Shown here: positions 1 to 12,624 of the stretch, piece by piece
Position numbering within the stretch: position 1 is the stretch's first letter
How the letters are laid out: the number at the start of each line of letters is the position of its first letter
Origin: Symbiodinium natans
Taxonomy: Eukaryota > Sar > Dinophyceae > Suessiales > Symbiodiniaceae
NCBI GenBank assembly: GCA_905221605.1
Contig: CAJNDS010002799.1
Location: 210,294 to 274,293 of the forward strand
DNA length: 64,000 bases
Direction: 5' to 3'
Notes under the pieces: model-generated
What the model saw: only the letters and a program-made list of their open reading frames with translations
The model's database searches: none
What the model was told of the DNA's origin: nothing
Program-made: the position numbers and the translations under genes

Positions 1-2260
<2,260 letters not shown>

Positions 2261-4471
2261 ATGGCGTGGGTGCTTCGTTGCGCAGGACTCTTAATGATAT
2301 GCTGCTTATCTACAGAGGCATCTGAGGGCGGAAAAGACAAGCGCTTCAATCAGTCTGCTCGTGTGAATGGAACGGGCTTTGCGATCGCCGCAGAGTCCAA
2401 GCAGCTGCTAAGCAGCAAGGCTTTGAGAGGCACCAAGAAGGACTCAGAGGAGATTCCGGACCCGAATGAGGAGGAACCGATCCCATTACCAAGCATTCAC
2501 TTCATTGCTGAGTACATTGACATGGCATCCAAGCAAATCAACACGGAGCTAGCTTACATTCCAGCGCGTCCCTACCTCAACATCATCACAAACTCCTCGC
2601 CCATACAGCTCCAGATGGCTGGCATTGCGGCATGGGCATATGACCTCGAGTACTTTAAGATGGCATACCCCGACGGCTGGGCAGGTGGGTGGAAGGTGGT
2701 GGCCGAGTACATCAACACGACTCAGTCTTTGCTGGTTGATGGCCATGATGTGGTGGCCCTCCTGGCCAAAGGCAAGAACTGTGCCATTACCTTCTCAGGG
2801 ACCCATGGGCTGGCAGACTGGTCGACCAATCTCAACATCCAGCAGGCAAGCCTCCCACAATGTGGGCTCTTTGGAGTGCACGAGGGGTTCTTGGAGGCAT
2901 TCTTGCAGTTCATGCTCAATGATGACTGGAGCGATTCCTTCGAACCGTATCTTGCAGAGAACTGCTCGGAAGGAATCCACGTCACTGGTCATTCGCAAGG
3001 TGCTGCTGTTGCGGTTGCTTGGCCATTTTTAGAATTTGTGACTTGTTCGAAGTGCCAACATCTGGATGTGCAGCTCTTTCTGCCTCTTCAGAGGGGGATG
3101 CCAATAGGGCGAGTGCAGTGTCGTGTTGGGTTGGAGTGGTTGTAGAGGCTGGCAAATGTAAGGCAGTCTTTGCGGCGTGCATGAACGCTGCCGGCACCAA
3201 CCTGACTCTGCCGGACCTCTGGCGTTTTGGCAAGCTCGTTCATGCTGGGCGCACGGTCCGGACGCGAGTCAACGTGACGGACTTGCATGGCTTGGGCGGT
3301 GCGGGCCCTACACGGGTACATGGCTCTACATGGGCCCTTCTGTACGTGTGCAGGCTTCTTTTTTCGTTGGTGCCCATCGGGACCAAGAATTTTTTGATCA
3401 AGATTTTTAACCTGGCATCTTATGACGTGATGGGTTTCATGTGGAAGACCCGGTGGCAGTGAGCTTGTGGGCACTGGACATGTTCAGGGCAACACGGAGG
3501 TAGGCAAGCAACTGTCTGACGGACAAACAGGCCCCGTGCCATGAACTCAGTGGGCAGAACTGGGCGTTGCGATCTTCTGCGAACCCTTTGCAAGGTTCAC
3601 GAAGGGCTCAAGGGTTAGATGAGGAAAACGAGGCCATGAAAATCAGATAAAGGTGAGCGAACTCAGGCAAGGTCCAAGGAAGTTAGCAGAAGGCCAGGGG
3701 ACTACGAAGGGGCGCGGGTTTGGACGAACTTTGTTTTGGGGGCCACCTTCCCCGGTCTCAGTGTTGCCTCCTTTTGTTTTGCCCAAATTAGGTCCTGGCA
3801 TTTCGACAACGCAGTTGTGGAATTATCAGCGCCCGGATGGGGTATTTCCTGGGTCACGGTTCTTCAACCAGGACTACATGTCCTTTGACCCTGTACCTTG
3901 GCTCACCTATGCGTTCAGATATACGCATCCCAGGGCGAGAACGGTCAAGATGTCCGACAGGCCACAAAATTTCGGCGCCATGACAGAGGAATCCATGTTC
4001 GAGCCGACCATTGTGTCTTTTGTCCCGGACATAATGTTCCACCTGCCTCCAGAATACCTTCGACGCATCGTGATGGCAATTAGAAGCGTGTCCGTGAAGG
4101 TGGTTCAGGCGCGGGGCCTTCCAACCCGTTCCGCCCGCCCGCTGCTCGGCGACAAGCCTAGCATCTACGCCACCATCGAAGCCAGCAACCGGAAATGGCG
4201 GACGACTCCTCGCACCTCGAAGAAGAAGAACATGGCATCGCCGGCCTGGGGCGAGACGTTACACCTTGAAGAGTACGAGCCCGGGGATGAGCTTGAGGTC
4301 AAAGTGTGGGATGCAGTGTGGCCTTGGGGAGTGGACAAGGCGGTCGGCACGGTGAAGTTGAACAGCAAAGCTTTTGAACCTCATGGTTTCGATGGATGGG
4401 TCTCTACGGAGTCTGGAATTCGTCTGAAGGTCAGCGTTGTTATCTCATATCGCGACATGGACGGCATCTGA
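2261..4471 (+). CDS. Secreted class 3 lipase with C-terminal C2 domain (3 exons)
   Basis: Three exons, 2261-3013, 3163-3229 and 3792-4471, join in phase to 1500 nt (499 aa). Intron 1 is GT-AG and intron 2 GC-AG; both acceptors are AG followed by G. The first 20 residues form a hydrophobic signal peptide. The alpha/beta-hydrolase nucleophile elbow GHSQG puts the catalytic Ser at residue 245 (codon 2993-2995). The third exon carries FDPVPW (Asp306) and YTHP (His319), which fit the rest of the class 3 lipase triad. Residues about 368-490 look like a C2 domain (SVKVVQARGLP, later LEVKVWDA), which in other proteins binds Ca2+ and phospholipid. Likely role: a secreted or endomembrane acylglycerol or phospholipid lipase steered to membranes by C2. 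The substrate cannot be read. Several NxT/NxS sites suit a secretory protein. The exon joins are inferred from phase and family fit. Confidence 0.8.
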
Positions 4472-4978
4472 GGCTTCGGGCGCAGGCTCTTGATGCAACG
4501 GCTTTCGGCCGTATGCTAGTTTTGCTGCCTTTCGTCGTTGCAGTGATCGTGGAAGCCCTCCCGCTAGTCACTGAATTACAGGACTTTCGACACAGGCCTT
4601 CCATTCCTGCACCGCACAGATGTGCATGGCTGGGTATAGACAGTATAGATGTGCATGGAGCCCGCAAGTTTGAAATTTGGTGGGCTTTTGCCTGCAGCCG
4701 TGATGGCTCATGCAAATTCACTGGACCTAAGCAGGGCCGCTCCACCCTGCTGTGGAGAGCCTTCGTGCAATTTCTACAAGAGAAATATTTGCAGCCACAG
4801 ATGGGCACCGTTGGCTCACCAGAGAAATGAAGCGGCAGATTTCGTACAGAATGCTGTGCACATCTTGAGGTATCTGCGCCTTCACCTGTCGTGAGTTGCT
4901 CGCATTGCCCATGCCGCTCGCTGCAGTTTTTTTTGGTTTTTATTGGTGCCTCCTCCCAGACCTCTGCGGCTGACAGTC
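4472..4978. other. Intergenic spacer between lipase and PsbQ-like copy 1
   Basis: No gene recognised. The 3' part (about 4910-4978) resembles the 5' flanks of the other PsbQ-like copies: a T-rich stretch, then a pyrimidine-rich run ending in AG at 4958-4959, about 20 nt before the start codon. That AG could be the spliced-leader trans-splicing acceptor. Confidence 0.5.
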
Positions 4979-6954
4979 ATGGCTCGCTCTGGACTGCTGT
5001 CGAAGGCCAGTGACGAGCTTCACTTGTTTTCCCTCATCCAGTCGCTTCTGTGCAGTAAAATTCGCGCGATCTCCTCATCTTTTGCACACACACACACACA
5101 CATGCCTGGGACGTTGCCGCATGGCTGGCCGGTGGGCTTGGTGGCCTCGGGTTTGTCCGTTTTTGTCCCAGTCTGTCCCAAAGACAAGATCTACTCAAGG
5201 GGAGCCAGCTGAGCTACTTTCCTGGCGTTGTTTTCCGCCGTTTCCATTTGGCATGTGTCGGTGCCGCAGCGGAGCCGGGTCGGTATTGCAAGTGGTCTGA
5301 AGCGATAGTCTCGGACCAACTGAGGAGGCTGTTGGTCGAAGTGCAGATGAAGGACCTTCTGGAAAGCCATGAAAGAGCCTCGATTCACTAACTCTGCTAC
5401 TCGCGTTCCGTCTACCATGGGGTTCTTTGTACTGCGATTCCTTCTAATTTGGCCCGATTCGCTCTACAAGCACTGCCCGGTTCGCTAATGACCCCGCGAT
5501 TCTTTCTGCGCATATTTGTCCTATTTATTTTACCAGATTTTGCCACACGGTTCATTCTACTGTGACTCATTCTTCCACGGGATTCATCGTACTGCCACTT
5601 GGCTCGGTGGCAACGTTGGTTGTCCGTGATTGCGATTCGTTCTGCTACTGTTTTCCGATCGTTTTCCAACGCGGTTCCTGCTACTACTATTGCCCCATTC
5701 ACTCTGCTCCCCGAATCCCCCCTCCTCTCTCCCCTATCCTCGTCCCAAACAGTGAATCAACCCCATCCCCCCTCCCCTCCCCAACTCCCGCTTCGTTTGC
5801 CCAGAGCATCCATGGTCGAGGTGGCCAGTCTGACCACTGCTGCATTTACTCAGAGCATCCATGCTCGAGTGATGACATACTCATGTCGGTGTCGCCCGTG
5901 CTTCCCGCGCCTAGATGGTAATTACGACCAGTGTTTCCTGTCACGGCAGCAGCAAAGGTCGTGTTGACCATTCTGACCATTGCTGTTTCAGCCCAGAGCA
6001 TCCAAGCTCGAGCGATGATGAAGTCAGTGCTTCCTGACCGAGAATTCCGCCCGTGTGACCAGTGCTTCCTGGTGACCATTGTGACGGCTGCACAGCGCTG
6101 CTGCGTTTGCCCAAAGCATTCATGCTTGAGCCACATCGAGCGATGATGAAGTCCATGCCAGTTACTTCCCTTGCCCAGAGCAGTGAGCATCCGTGGTCGA
6201 CCGAAGGTTGCGTCCGTGTCTTCAGTGCTTCTTGTGCCCACGGTATCGAGTAGAATGAATCGGTCTGTTTTAGTCAAATATCAATCTGCACACTGCCCGC
6301 AAGCCATACAAGTTTTGATTGTAGAGCAACACGGGTTTTGTGATGGTTTGAGAGTATGGATGCTTGCAGGTGCTGCTGGCCTGCGGCCTCCTCCTTGTGA
6401 CCCTGAGGCAGTTGTGGGCAAGTTGCGGGCAGTTGAGGGCAGTTGCGGGCAAGGGTGGAGTGCTGTACGGCAAGATGCTGTGCGCGCATGGTCGGCATGT
6501 GGGCATCTGTGAGCATTGTTGGCATGCATCGGCATGGGACACTGGTTCGGAGCAGGCTGCTGCCGAGAAGCGAGACCTTCGTGACGCCAAAGCTGCGCGG
6601 TGAGGCAGCCGCCACGATGGCAGCCGCCATGGTTGGAGCCCGAGAAAGACGCGTTGTATGCTAGCCCGACAACGGTTGCTGGTCGGTATGTGTGTGTGTG
6701 TGTGTGCCAACCCTGTTGCCAAGGGAGCAAGTGTGAAGAGCTGTTACCGTTAGAGCATGCAGGGGGATGTGGCGTGAGATCAGGGACCACATCCAATGAA
6801 GCTACCTGATCTCATGGGATGCAGAACTTGGCCAGTTCTGTGTACCTGCGATTTCTTCAGTCTCACGAATCATTTTAGCAAGTTGGGAACTTCAGGATTG
6901 TGAGGTGTAGACCAGGTAAACAGGACCCCAAGACTTGGTGTGGAGATTGCACAA

Positions 6955-6987
<33 letters not shown>

Positions 6988-8309
6988 GCAGCCGTGCGTG
7001 TTGCTGTCTGGCTGGCTGGCTGGCTGCGGGGGGTGGGGGTGTGGGTGTGCCGTGTGCGGGTGTGCGTGTATGTGCATGTTGCATGTTCGTGTGCCGCTGT
7101 TGTGTGTGTCCTCTCTTCAGCGTGTGGCTGGTGCGTGAGGTCGCGGCGAGCGTTGCGGCCCCAAACCCTGCTGTGGCAGAGGTCCCGAAGCAGCGGCCCC
7201 AGTGGCTGCGCACAGTTGACGAGGTTTGACAGCTTGACGAGTCGGTGACGGGGGTCCCATGCGTTCAGGTTTTCCTTCTTTGGCCTGGGTGGCGGCATTC
7301 AGTCCGACATCTACAACCAGAACGACAACCCCATCAACCCATACTCGCAGTTCAGCGAGATCGGCTCGGACAACGTTTACCAGGCCCGGAAACCCGATGA
7401 GGTCGACCGAAGGAAGAAGGACCTCGCCGCTGCCCTCACCCGCTTCGAGAACACCGATGTGTACATCAAGACCAAGCAGGCGCAGCAGCTGAAGTCCAAC
7501 CTGCTGGAGGCCGCCAACATGAGGCAGGACCTGCGCCTCGCTTGCATTGGCCAAGGATTCCCAGAAAAGGGCACAAACTGGCTGCTTTCCACAGGTCTGC
7601 TCTAGACTTTGCATGCCCGAGCTTGAGCATTGCCCATCCGGCGTACTTGGTACCTGAGGATCTACTTCTCCGGTGCGGAGGGCTCCCCCGCTTACCAGAA
7701 GGCCCGCGACTTCTCCCAAAAGATCGCCACCCTGGGCGTTGATGGCGAGCAGAAGCAGTGGGGCCTGGCGGCTCAGGACGGGGTGACGGTGCCGTGCTGC
7801 CTGCATAGCTTGGAGGTTCATGAGTACCCTAAATAAGGGAATTGCCATAATTGCCCTACTTCTAACCCTATTGATAAGTAGCCATGAACCTCCAAGTAGG
7901 ATGCCGCAGAGGCCTTCAGGGTTTGCCTGCGTTTGCCTGCGTTTGAGTGCGTTTGCTTGCGTTTGCCTTTTTTTGTTTAAACAGCCGCTTTCTGTCTGCC
8001 ACACGCTGTCATCGGAGAGAGGACTTCGCAGCAGCGACCAAGATCCTGAAAGAGCGGACTCGGCTGCACAGTTGTGTTTTTTTTCTCGATGTTCTTCGTG
8101 CAACTCATGCGACTCAATGTGCCGTTGGCTGCCGTTGACAGTTGTCTGCGAGCCTGCAATTCAAGCTAGACACCGCTCGAATCGGCTGTGACATCTTGTT
8201 AGCCTTGACCCCCAAGCATGCAACGTTCAAGCTTCACGCCCGATGTTCAGCTCATGTTCAACCATGTTCATCCTCAATACGCAGGTGGAAGGATGTGGCC
8301 AAGTTCTGA
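4979..8309 (+). CDS. PsbQ-like thylakoid-lumen protein, tandem copy 1 (8 exons)
   Basis: Exons 4979-5005, 6370-6407, 6556-6631, 7140-7204, 7269-7532, 7659-7776, 8022-8062 and 8285-8309 join to 654 nt, 217 aa, ending in TGA. Donors are GC for introns 1, 2, 4, 5 and 7, GT for intron 3 and GA for intron 6 (ambiguous, because GAC repeats at both ends). Exons 1-2 give a signal peptide (MARSGLLSK then VLLACGLLL), exon 3 a plastid transit region ([19 protein letters not shown]) with an Ala-rich lumen-transfer stretch, and exons 5-8 a charged helical domain ([32 protein letters not shown]). Order and helix pattern suit the PsbQ/oxygen-evolving-enhancer-3 four-helix family of photosystem II; coding status is firmer than the family name. 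Intron 1 is about 1 kb longer than in copies 2-3, owing to inserted degenerate repeats. Confidence 0.72.
5410..5720 (+). repeat. Degenerate short tandem repeat (GATTCGTTCTACTG-like)
   Basis: Within intron 1 of PsbQ-like copy 1. A motif close to GATTCGTTCTACTG recurs at irregular 18-30-nt spacing (examples near 5450, 5497, 5548, 5578, 5632 and 5670) with much divergence. It lies at the start of sequence absent from intron 1 of copies 2 and 3. Confidence 0.55.
5800..6245 (+). repeat. Degenerate minisatellite in intron 1 of copy 1
   Basis: The phrase CCCAGAGCATCCATGGTCGA recurs in altered form near 5800, 5846, 5992, 6109 and 6173. Several occurrences are followed by GATGATGAAGTC and by CCAGTGCTTCCTG, so units of about 45-145 nt seem to have duplicated and decayed. 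Copies 2 and 3 lack it. Confidence 0.65.
7809..7896. repeat. MITE-like inverted repeat in intron 6 of copy 1
   Basis: Perfect 14-bp inverted arms CTTGGAGGTTCATG (7809-7822) and its complement (7883-7896) enclose about 60 nt of AT-rich sequence with CCCTAAATAAGGG. The same element sits at the same place in copies 2 and 3, and one arm recurs at 53477-53490. Short size, terminal inverted repeats and dispersal suggest a small non-autonomous DNA element, although a folded RNA structure is also possible. Confidence 0.6.
7917..7968 (+). repeat. 10-bp tandem repeat TGCGTTTGCC in intron 6
   Basis: About five tandem units of a 10-mer close to TGCGTTTGCC follow the inverted-repeat element in copy 1. 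Copy 3 has a similar run (about 12296-12335), while in copy 2 the stretch is deleted. Confidence 0.8.
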
Positions 8310-8521
8310 GAGATCTGGTTGTAAAAGGCTTGCATGAGCAAGCCTTTTTTAAGGCCTGACCAGATAAAAGATGTTCGTGTGCAACGATCTACTGGAATCT
8401 ATCGTGGGCAAAGGCAATACACAACAAGCAAACACGAGGCTGAGGTGACTCAGCGGCGACTCGCTGCAGTTTTTGGCTACCTTTGCGCACCCTCCCAGAC
8501 CTCTTCGGCTCTGTGACAGCC
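8310..8521 (+). promoter_or_regulatory. 212-nt spacer between copies 1 and 2 with a 3' hairpin and probable trans-splice acceptor
   Basis: An 11-bp perfect stem (8323-8333 with 8338-8348, loop ATGA) lies 14 nt after the stop codon and runs into a T tract. Farther on, a pyrimidine-rich stretch ends in AG at 8497-8498, about 24 nt before the next ATG, a good place for spliced-leader addition. The spacer matches the one between copies 2 and 3 at the same length with one difference I could see. No TATA-like promoter is visible; dinoflagellate arrays are often transcribed together and trans-spliced. Confidence 0.6.
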
Positions 8522-10434
8522 ATGGCTCGCGGTGCACTGTTGTCAAAGGCCGATGAGAAGCAAACTCCACTGCTTTCTCGCCTAGTCCCTCTATTCCAAT
8601 CGCGCTTCTGTGCATGATGTGTGCATGCTTGAGCTTGTCCACTCAGAAGCCTTTGCGGCTTGGCGTTCGTCCATGTTTGTCCCAATTGTCCCATGCAAAG
8701 ACAAAATCATACAGGAGGCTGTTGGTCGCACTGAAGCGCATATGAAGGACCTTGTCGAAAACCATCCCGATGTCGTTTGACTCCGGAGCGACACGGGCTT
8801 GCGATGGTCTGAGAGTATGGATGTTCACCAGGTGCTGCTGGCCAGCGGCCTCCTTATTACCCTGAGGCAGTTGCGGGCAGTTGCGGGCAAGGGTGGAGTG
8901 CTGTACGGCAAGATGCTGTGTGCGCATGGCCGGCATGTGGGCATCTGTGAGCATTGTTGGCATGCATCGGCATGGGACACTGGTTCGGAGCAGGCTGCTG
9001 CCGAGAAGCGAGACCTTCGTGACGCCAAAGCTGCGCGGTGAGGCAGCCGCCACGATGGCAGCCGCCATGGTTGGAGCCCGAGAAAGAAGCGTTGTATGCT
9101 AGCCCGACAACGGTTGCCGGTCGGTATGTGTGTGTGTGTGTTGGTGGAGGCAGCCGTGCGTGTTGCTGTCTGGCTGGCTGGCTGGCTGGCTGCGGGGGGT
9201 GGGGGTGTGGGTGTGCCGTGTGCGGGTGTGCGTGTATGTGCATGTTGCATGTGTGCCGCTGTTGTGTGTGTGTGTGTGTGTCGTCTCTTCAGCGTGCGGC
9301 TGGTGCGTGAGGTCGCGGCGAGCGTTGCGGCCCCAAACCCTGCTGTGGCAGAGGTCCCGAAGCAGCGGCCCCAGTGGCTGCGCACAGTTGACGAGGTTTG
9401 ACAGCTTGACGAGTCGGTGACGGGGTCCCATGCGTTCAGGTTTTCCTTCTTTGGCCTGGGTGGCGGCATTCAGTCCGACATCTACAACCAGAACGACAAC
9501 CCCATCAACCCATACTCGCAGTTCAGCGAGATCGGCTCGGACAACGTTTACCAGGCCCGGAAACCCGATGAGGTCGACCGAAGGAAGAAGGACCTCGCCG
9601 CTGCCCTCACCCGCTTCGAGAACACCGATGTGTACATCAAGACCAAGCAGGCGCAGCAGCTGAAGTCCAACCTGCTGGAGGCCGCCAACATGAGGCAGGA
9701 CCTGCGCCTCGCTTGCATTGGCCAAGGATTCCCAGAAAAGGGCACAAACTGGCTGCTTTCCACAGGTCTGCTCTAGACTTTGCATGCCCGAGCTTGAGCA
9801 TTGCCCATCCGGCGTACTTGGTACCTGAGGATCTACTTCTCCGGTGCGGAGGGCTCCCCCGCTTACCAGAAGGCCCGCGACTTCTCCCAAAAGATCGCCA
9901 CCCTGGGCGTTGATGGCGAGCAGAAGCAGTGGGGCCTGGCGGCTCAGGACGGGGTGACGGTGCCGTGCTGCCTGCATAACTTGGAGGTTCATGAGTACCC
10001 TAAATAAGGGTATTGCCATAATTACCCTGCTTCTAACACTATTCATAAGTAGCCATGAACCTCCAAGTAGGATGCCGCAGCCTTTTTGCTTAAACAGCCG
10101 AGCTTTCTAGCTTTCTGTCTGCCACACGCTGTCATCGGAGAGAGGACTTCGCAGCAGCGACCAAGATCCTGAAAGAGCGGACTCGGCTGCACAGTTGTGT
10201 TTTTTTTTTCTCGATGTTCTTCGTGCAACTCATGCGACTCAATGTGCCGTTGGCTGCCGTTGACAGTTGTCTGCGAGCCTGCAATTCAAGCTAGACACCG
10301 CTCGAATCGGCTGTGACATCTTGTGAGCCTTGACCCCCAAGCATGCAACGTTCAAGCTTCACGTCCGATGTTCAGCTCATGTTCAACCATGTTCATCCTC
10401 AATACGCAGGTGGAAGGATGTGGCCAAGTTCTGA
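8522..10434 (+). CDS. PsbQ-like thylakoid-lumen protein, tandem copy 2 (8 exons)
   Basis: Exons 8522-8548, 8832-8866, 8994-9069, 9312-9376, 9440-9703, 9830-9947, 10145-10185 and 10410-10434 join to 651 nt, 216 aa. Exon 2 is one codon shorter than in copy 1, and exon 1 reads MARGALLSK. Exons 4-8 are essentially the same as in copy 1. Intron 4 is 63 nt here against 64 nt in copies 1 and 3, a one-base indel (in a G run) that would break a frame if it were coding and so supports the intron. Signal peptide, transit region and PsbQ-like helical domain are as in copy 1. The long open frame on the opposite strand (about 9099-10046) mirrors the exons and is not taken as a gene. Confidence 0.74.
9980..10067. 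repeat. MITE-like inverted repeat in intron 6 of copy 2
   Basis: Same element as in copy 1: arms at 9980-9993 and 10054-10067. Both arms extend by one more pairing base (A before, T after), giving 15 bp. The interior differs from copy 1 at a few positions. Confidence 0.6.
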
Positions 10435-10646
10435 GAGATCTGGTTGTAAAAGGCTTGCATGAGCAAGCCTTTTTTAAGGCCTGACCAGATAAAAGATGTT
10501 CGTGTGCAACGATCTACTGGAATCTATCGTGGGCAAAGGCAATACACAACAAGCAAACACGAGGCTGAGGTGACTCAGCGGCGACTCGCTGCAGTTTTTG
10601 GCTACCTTTGCGCACCCTCCCAGACCTCTGCGGCTCTGTGACAGCC
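10435..10646 (+). promoter_or_regulatory. 212-nt spacer between copies 2 and 3 with a 3' hairpin and probable trans-splice acceptor
   Basis: Hairpin arms 10448-10458 and 10463-10473 (11 bp, loop ATGA) follow the stop codon. The candidate leader acceptor AG is at 10622-10623. Length and sequence are practically identical to the preceding spacer, as expected for recent duplication or homogenisation of the array. Confidence 0.6.
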
Positions 10647-12624
10647 ATGGCTCGCGGTGCACTGTTGTCAAAGGCCGATGAGAAGCAAACTCCACTGCTT
10701 TCTCGCCTAGTCCCTCTATTCCAATCGCGCTTCTGTGCATGATGTGTGCATGCTTGAGCTTGTCCACTCAGAAGCCTTTGCGGCTTGGCGTTCGTCCATT
10801 TTTGTCCCAATTGTCCCATGCAAAGACAAAATCATACAGGAGGCTGTTGGTCGCACTGAAGCGCATATGAAGGACCTTGTCGAAAACCATCCCGATGTCG
10901 TTTGACTCCGGAGCGACACGGGCTTGCGATGGTCTGAGAGTATGGATGTTCACCAGGTGCTGCTGGCCAGCGGCCTCCTTATTTCCCTGAGGCAGTTGTG
11001 GACAAGTTGCAGCAGTTGCGGGCAGTTGCGGGCAGTTGCGGGCAGTTGCGGGCAGTTGCGGGCAGTTGCGGGCAAGGGTGGAGTGCTGTACGGCAAGATG
11101 CTGTGTGCGCATGGCCGGCATGTGGGCATCTGTGAGCATTGTTGGCATGCATCGGCATGGGACACTGGTTCGGAGCAGGCTGCTGCCGAGAAGCGAGACC
11201 TTCGTGACGCCAAAGCTGCGCGGTGAGGCAGCCGCCACGATGGCAGCCGCCATGGTTGGAGCCCGAGAAAGAAGCGTTGTATGCTAGCCCGACAACGGTT
11301 GCCGGTCGGTATGTGTGTGTGTGTGTGTGTGTGTGGGTGTGTGGGTGTGGGTGTGGGTGTGGGTGTGGGTGTGTGGGTGGGGCAGCCTTGCGCGTGGCTG
11401 GCTGGCTGCGGGGGGTGGGGGTGTGGGTGTGCCGTGTGCGGGTGTGCGTGTATGTGCATGTTGCATGTTCGAGTGCCGCTGTTGTGTGTGTCCTCTCTTC
11501 AGCGTGTGGCTGGTGCGTGAGGTCGCGGCGAGCGTTGCGGCCCCAAACCCTGCTGTGGCAGAGGTCCCGAAGCAGCGGCCCCAGTGGCTGCGCACAGTTG
11601 ACGAGGTTTGACAGCTTGACGAGTCGGTGACGGGGGTCCCATGCGTTCAGGTTTTCCTTCTTTGGCCTGGGTGGCGGCATTCAGTCCGACATCTACAACC
11701 AGAACGACAACCCCATCAACCCATACTCGCAGTTCAGCGAGATCGGCTCGGACAACGTTTACCAGGCCCGGAAACCCGATGAGGTCGACCGAAGGAAGAA
11801 GGACCTCGCCGCTGCCCTCACCCGCTTCGAGAACACCGATGTGTACATCAAGACCAAGCAGGCGCAGCAGCTGAAGTCCAACCTGCTGGAGGCCGCCAAC
11901 ATGAGGCAGGACCTGCGCCTCGCTTGCATTGGCCAAGGATCCCAGAAAAGGGCACAAACTGGCTGCTTTCCACAGGTCTGCTCTAGACTTTGCATGCCCG
12001 AGCTTGAGCATTGCCCATCCGGCGTACTTGGTACCTGAGGATCTACTTCTCCGGTGCGGAGGGCTCCCCCGCTTACCAGAAGGCCCGCGACTTCTCCCAA
12101 AAGATCGCCACCCTGGGCGTTGATGGCGAGCAGAAGCAGTGGGGCCTGGCGGCTCAGGACGCGGTGACGGTGCCGTGCTGCCTGCATAGCTTGGAGGTTC
12201 ACGAGTACCCTTATTGCCATAATTACCCTACTTCAAACCCTTATTCATAAGTAGCCATGAACCTCCAAGTAGGATGCCGCAGGGGCCTTCAGGGTTTGCC
12301 TGCGTTTGCCTGCGTTTGCTTGCGTTTGCTTGCCTGCTTAAACAGCCGAGCTTTCTGTCTGCCACACGCTGTCATCGGAGAGAGGACTTCGCAGCAGCGA
12401 CCAAGATCCTGAAAGAGCGGACTCGGCTGCACAGTTGTGTTTTGTTTTTTCTCGATGTTCTTTGTGCAACTCATGCCGCTGGATGCCGTTGACAACTGTC
12501 TGCGAGCGTACGCAGTCAAGAACGTAACATCGACACTGCTCGAATCGGCTGTGACATCTTGTGGGCCTTTCTCAATGCGATTCAATGCGCAAGTAAAAGG
12601 TGGAAGGATGTGGCCAAGTTCTGA
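10647..12624 (+). CDS. PsbQ-like thylakoid-lumen protein, tandem copy 3 (8 exons)
   Basis: Exons 10647-10673, 10957-10991, 11179-11254, 11522-11586, 11651-11914, 12040-12157, 12385-12425 and 12600-12624 join to 651 nt, 216 aa, with no frame break. Donor types match copies 1 and 2. Intron 2 holds an expanded GGGCAGTTGC 10-mer array, and intron 3 a GT-rich tract. In intron 6 the left arm of the inverted-repeat element carries one change (12190-12203), while the right arm (12256-12269) is intact. A hairpin after the stop (12638-12648 with 12653-12663) keeps its stem, but the loop is ACGA rather than ATGA. Role and domains as in copy 1. Confidence 0.74.
11010..11073 (+). repeat. 10-bp tandem repeat GGGCAGTTGC in intron 2 of copy 3
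   Basis: Six or more near-perfect units of GGGCAGTTGC. Copies 1 and 2 have only two to four units at the corresponding place (about 6408-6450 and 8867-8890), so the number varies between paralogues. Confidence 0.9.
11311..11400 (+). repeat. GT-rich tract in intron 3 of copy 3
   Basis: (GT)n followed by (GTGTGG)n-type repeats upstream of exon 4. Similar GT tracts occupy intron 3 of copy 1 (about 6690-6710 and 6954-7110), copy 2 (about 9127-9285) and, with CTCTGT units, copy 5. Intron 3 of copy 4 has none. Confidence 0.85.

Noticed and set aside
7117-8103. Long minus-strand open frame (328 codons) across PsbQ-like copy 1, with a similar one at 9099-10046
   Set aside because: It is the complement of the conserved exons 4-7 and repeats in every copy. 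The + strand exons explain the conservation and the frame bias; the minus protein shows no domain.
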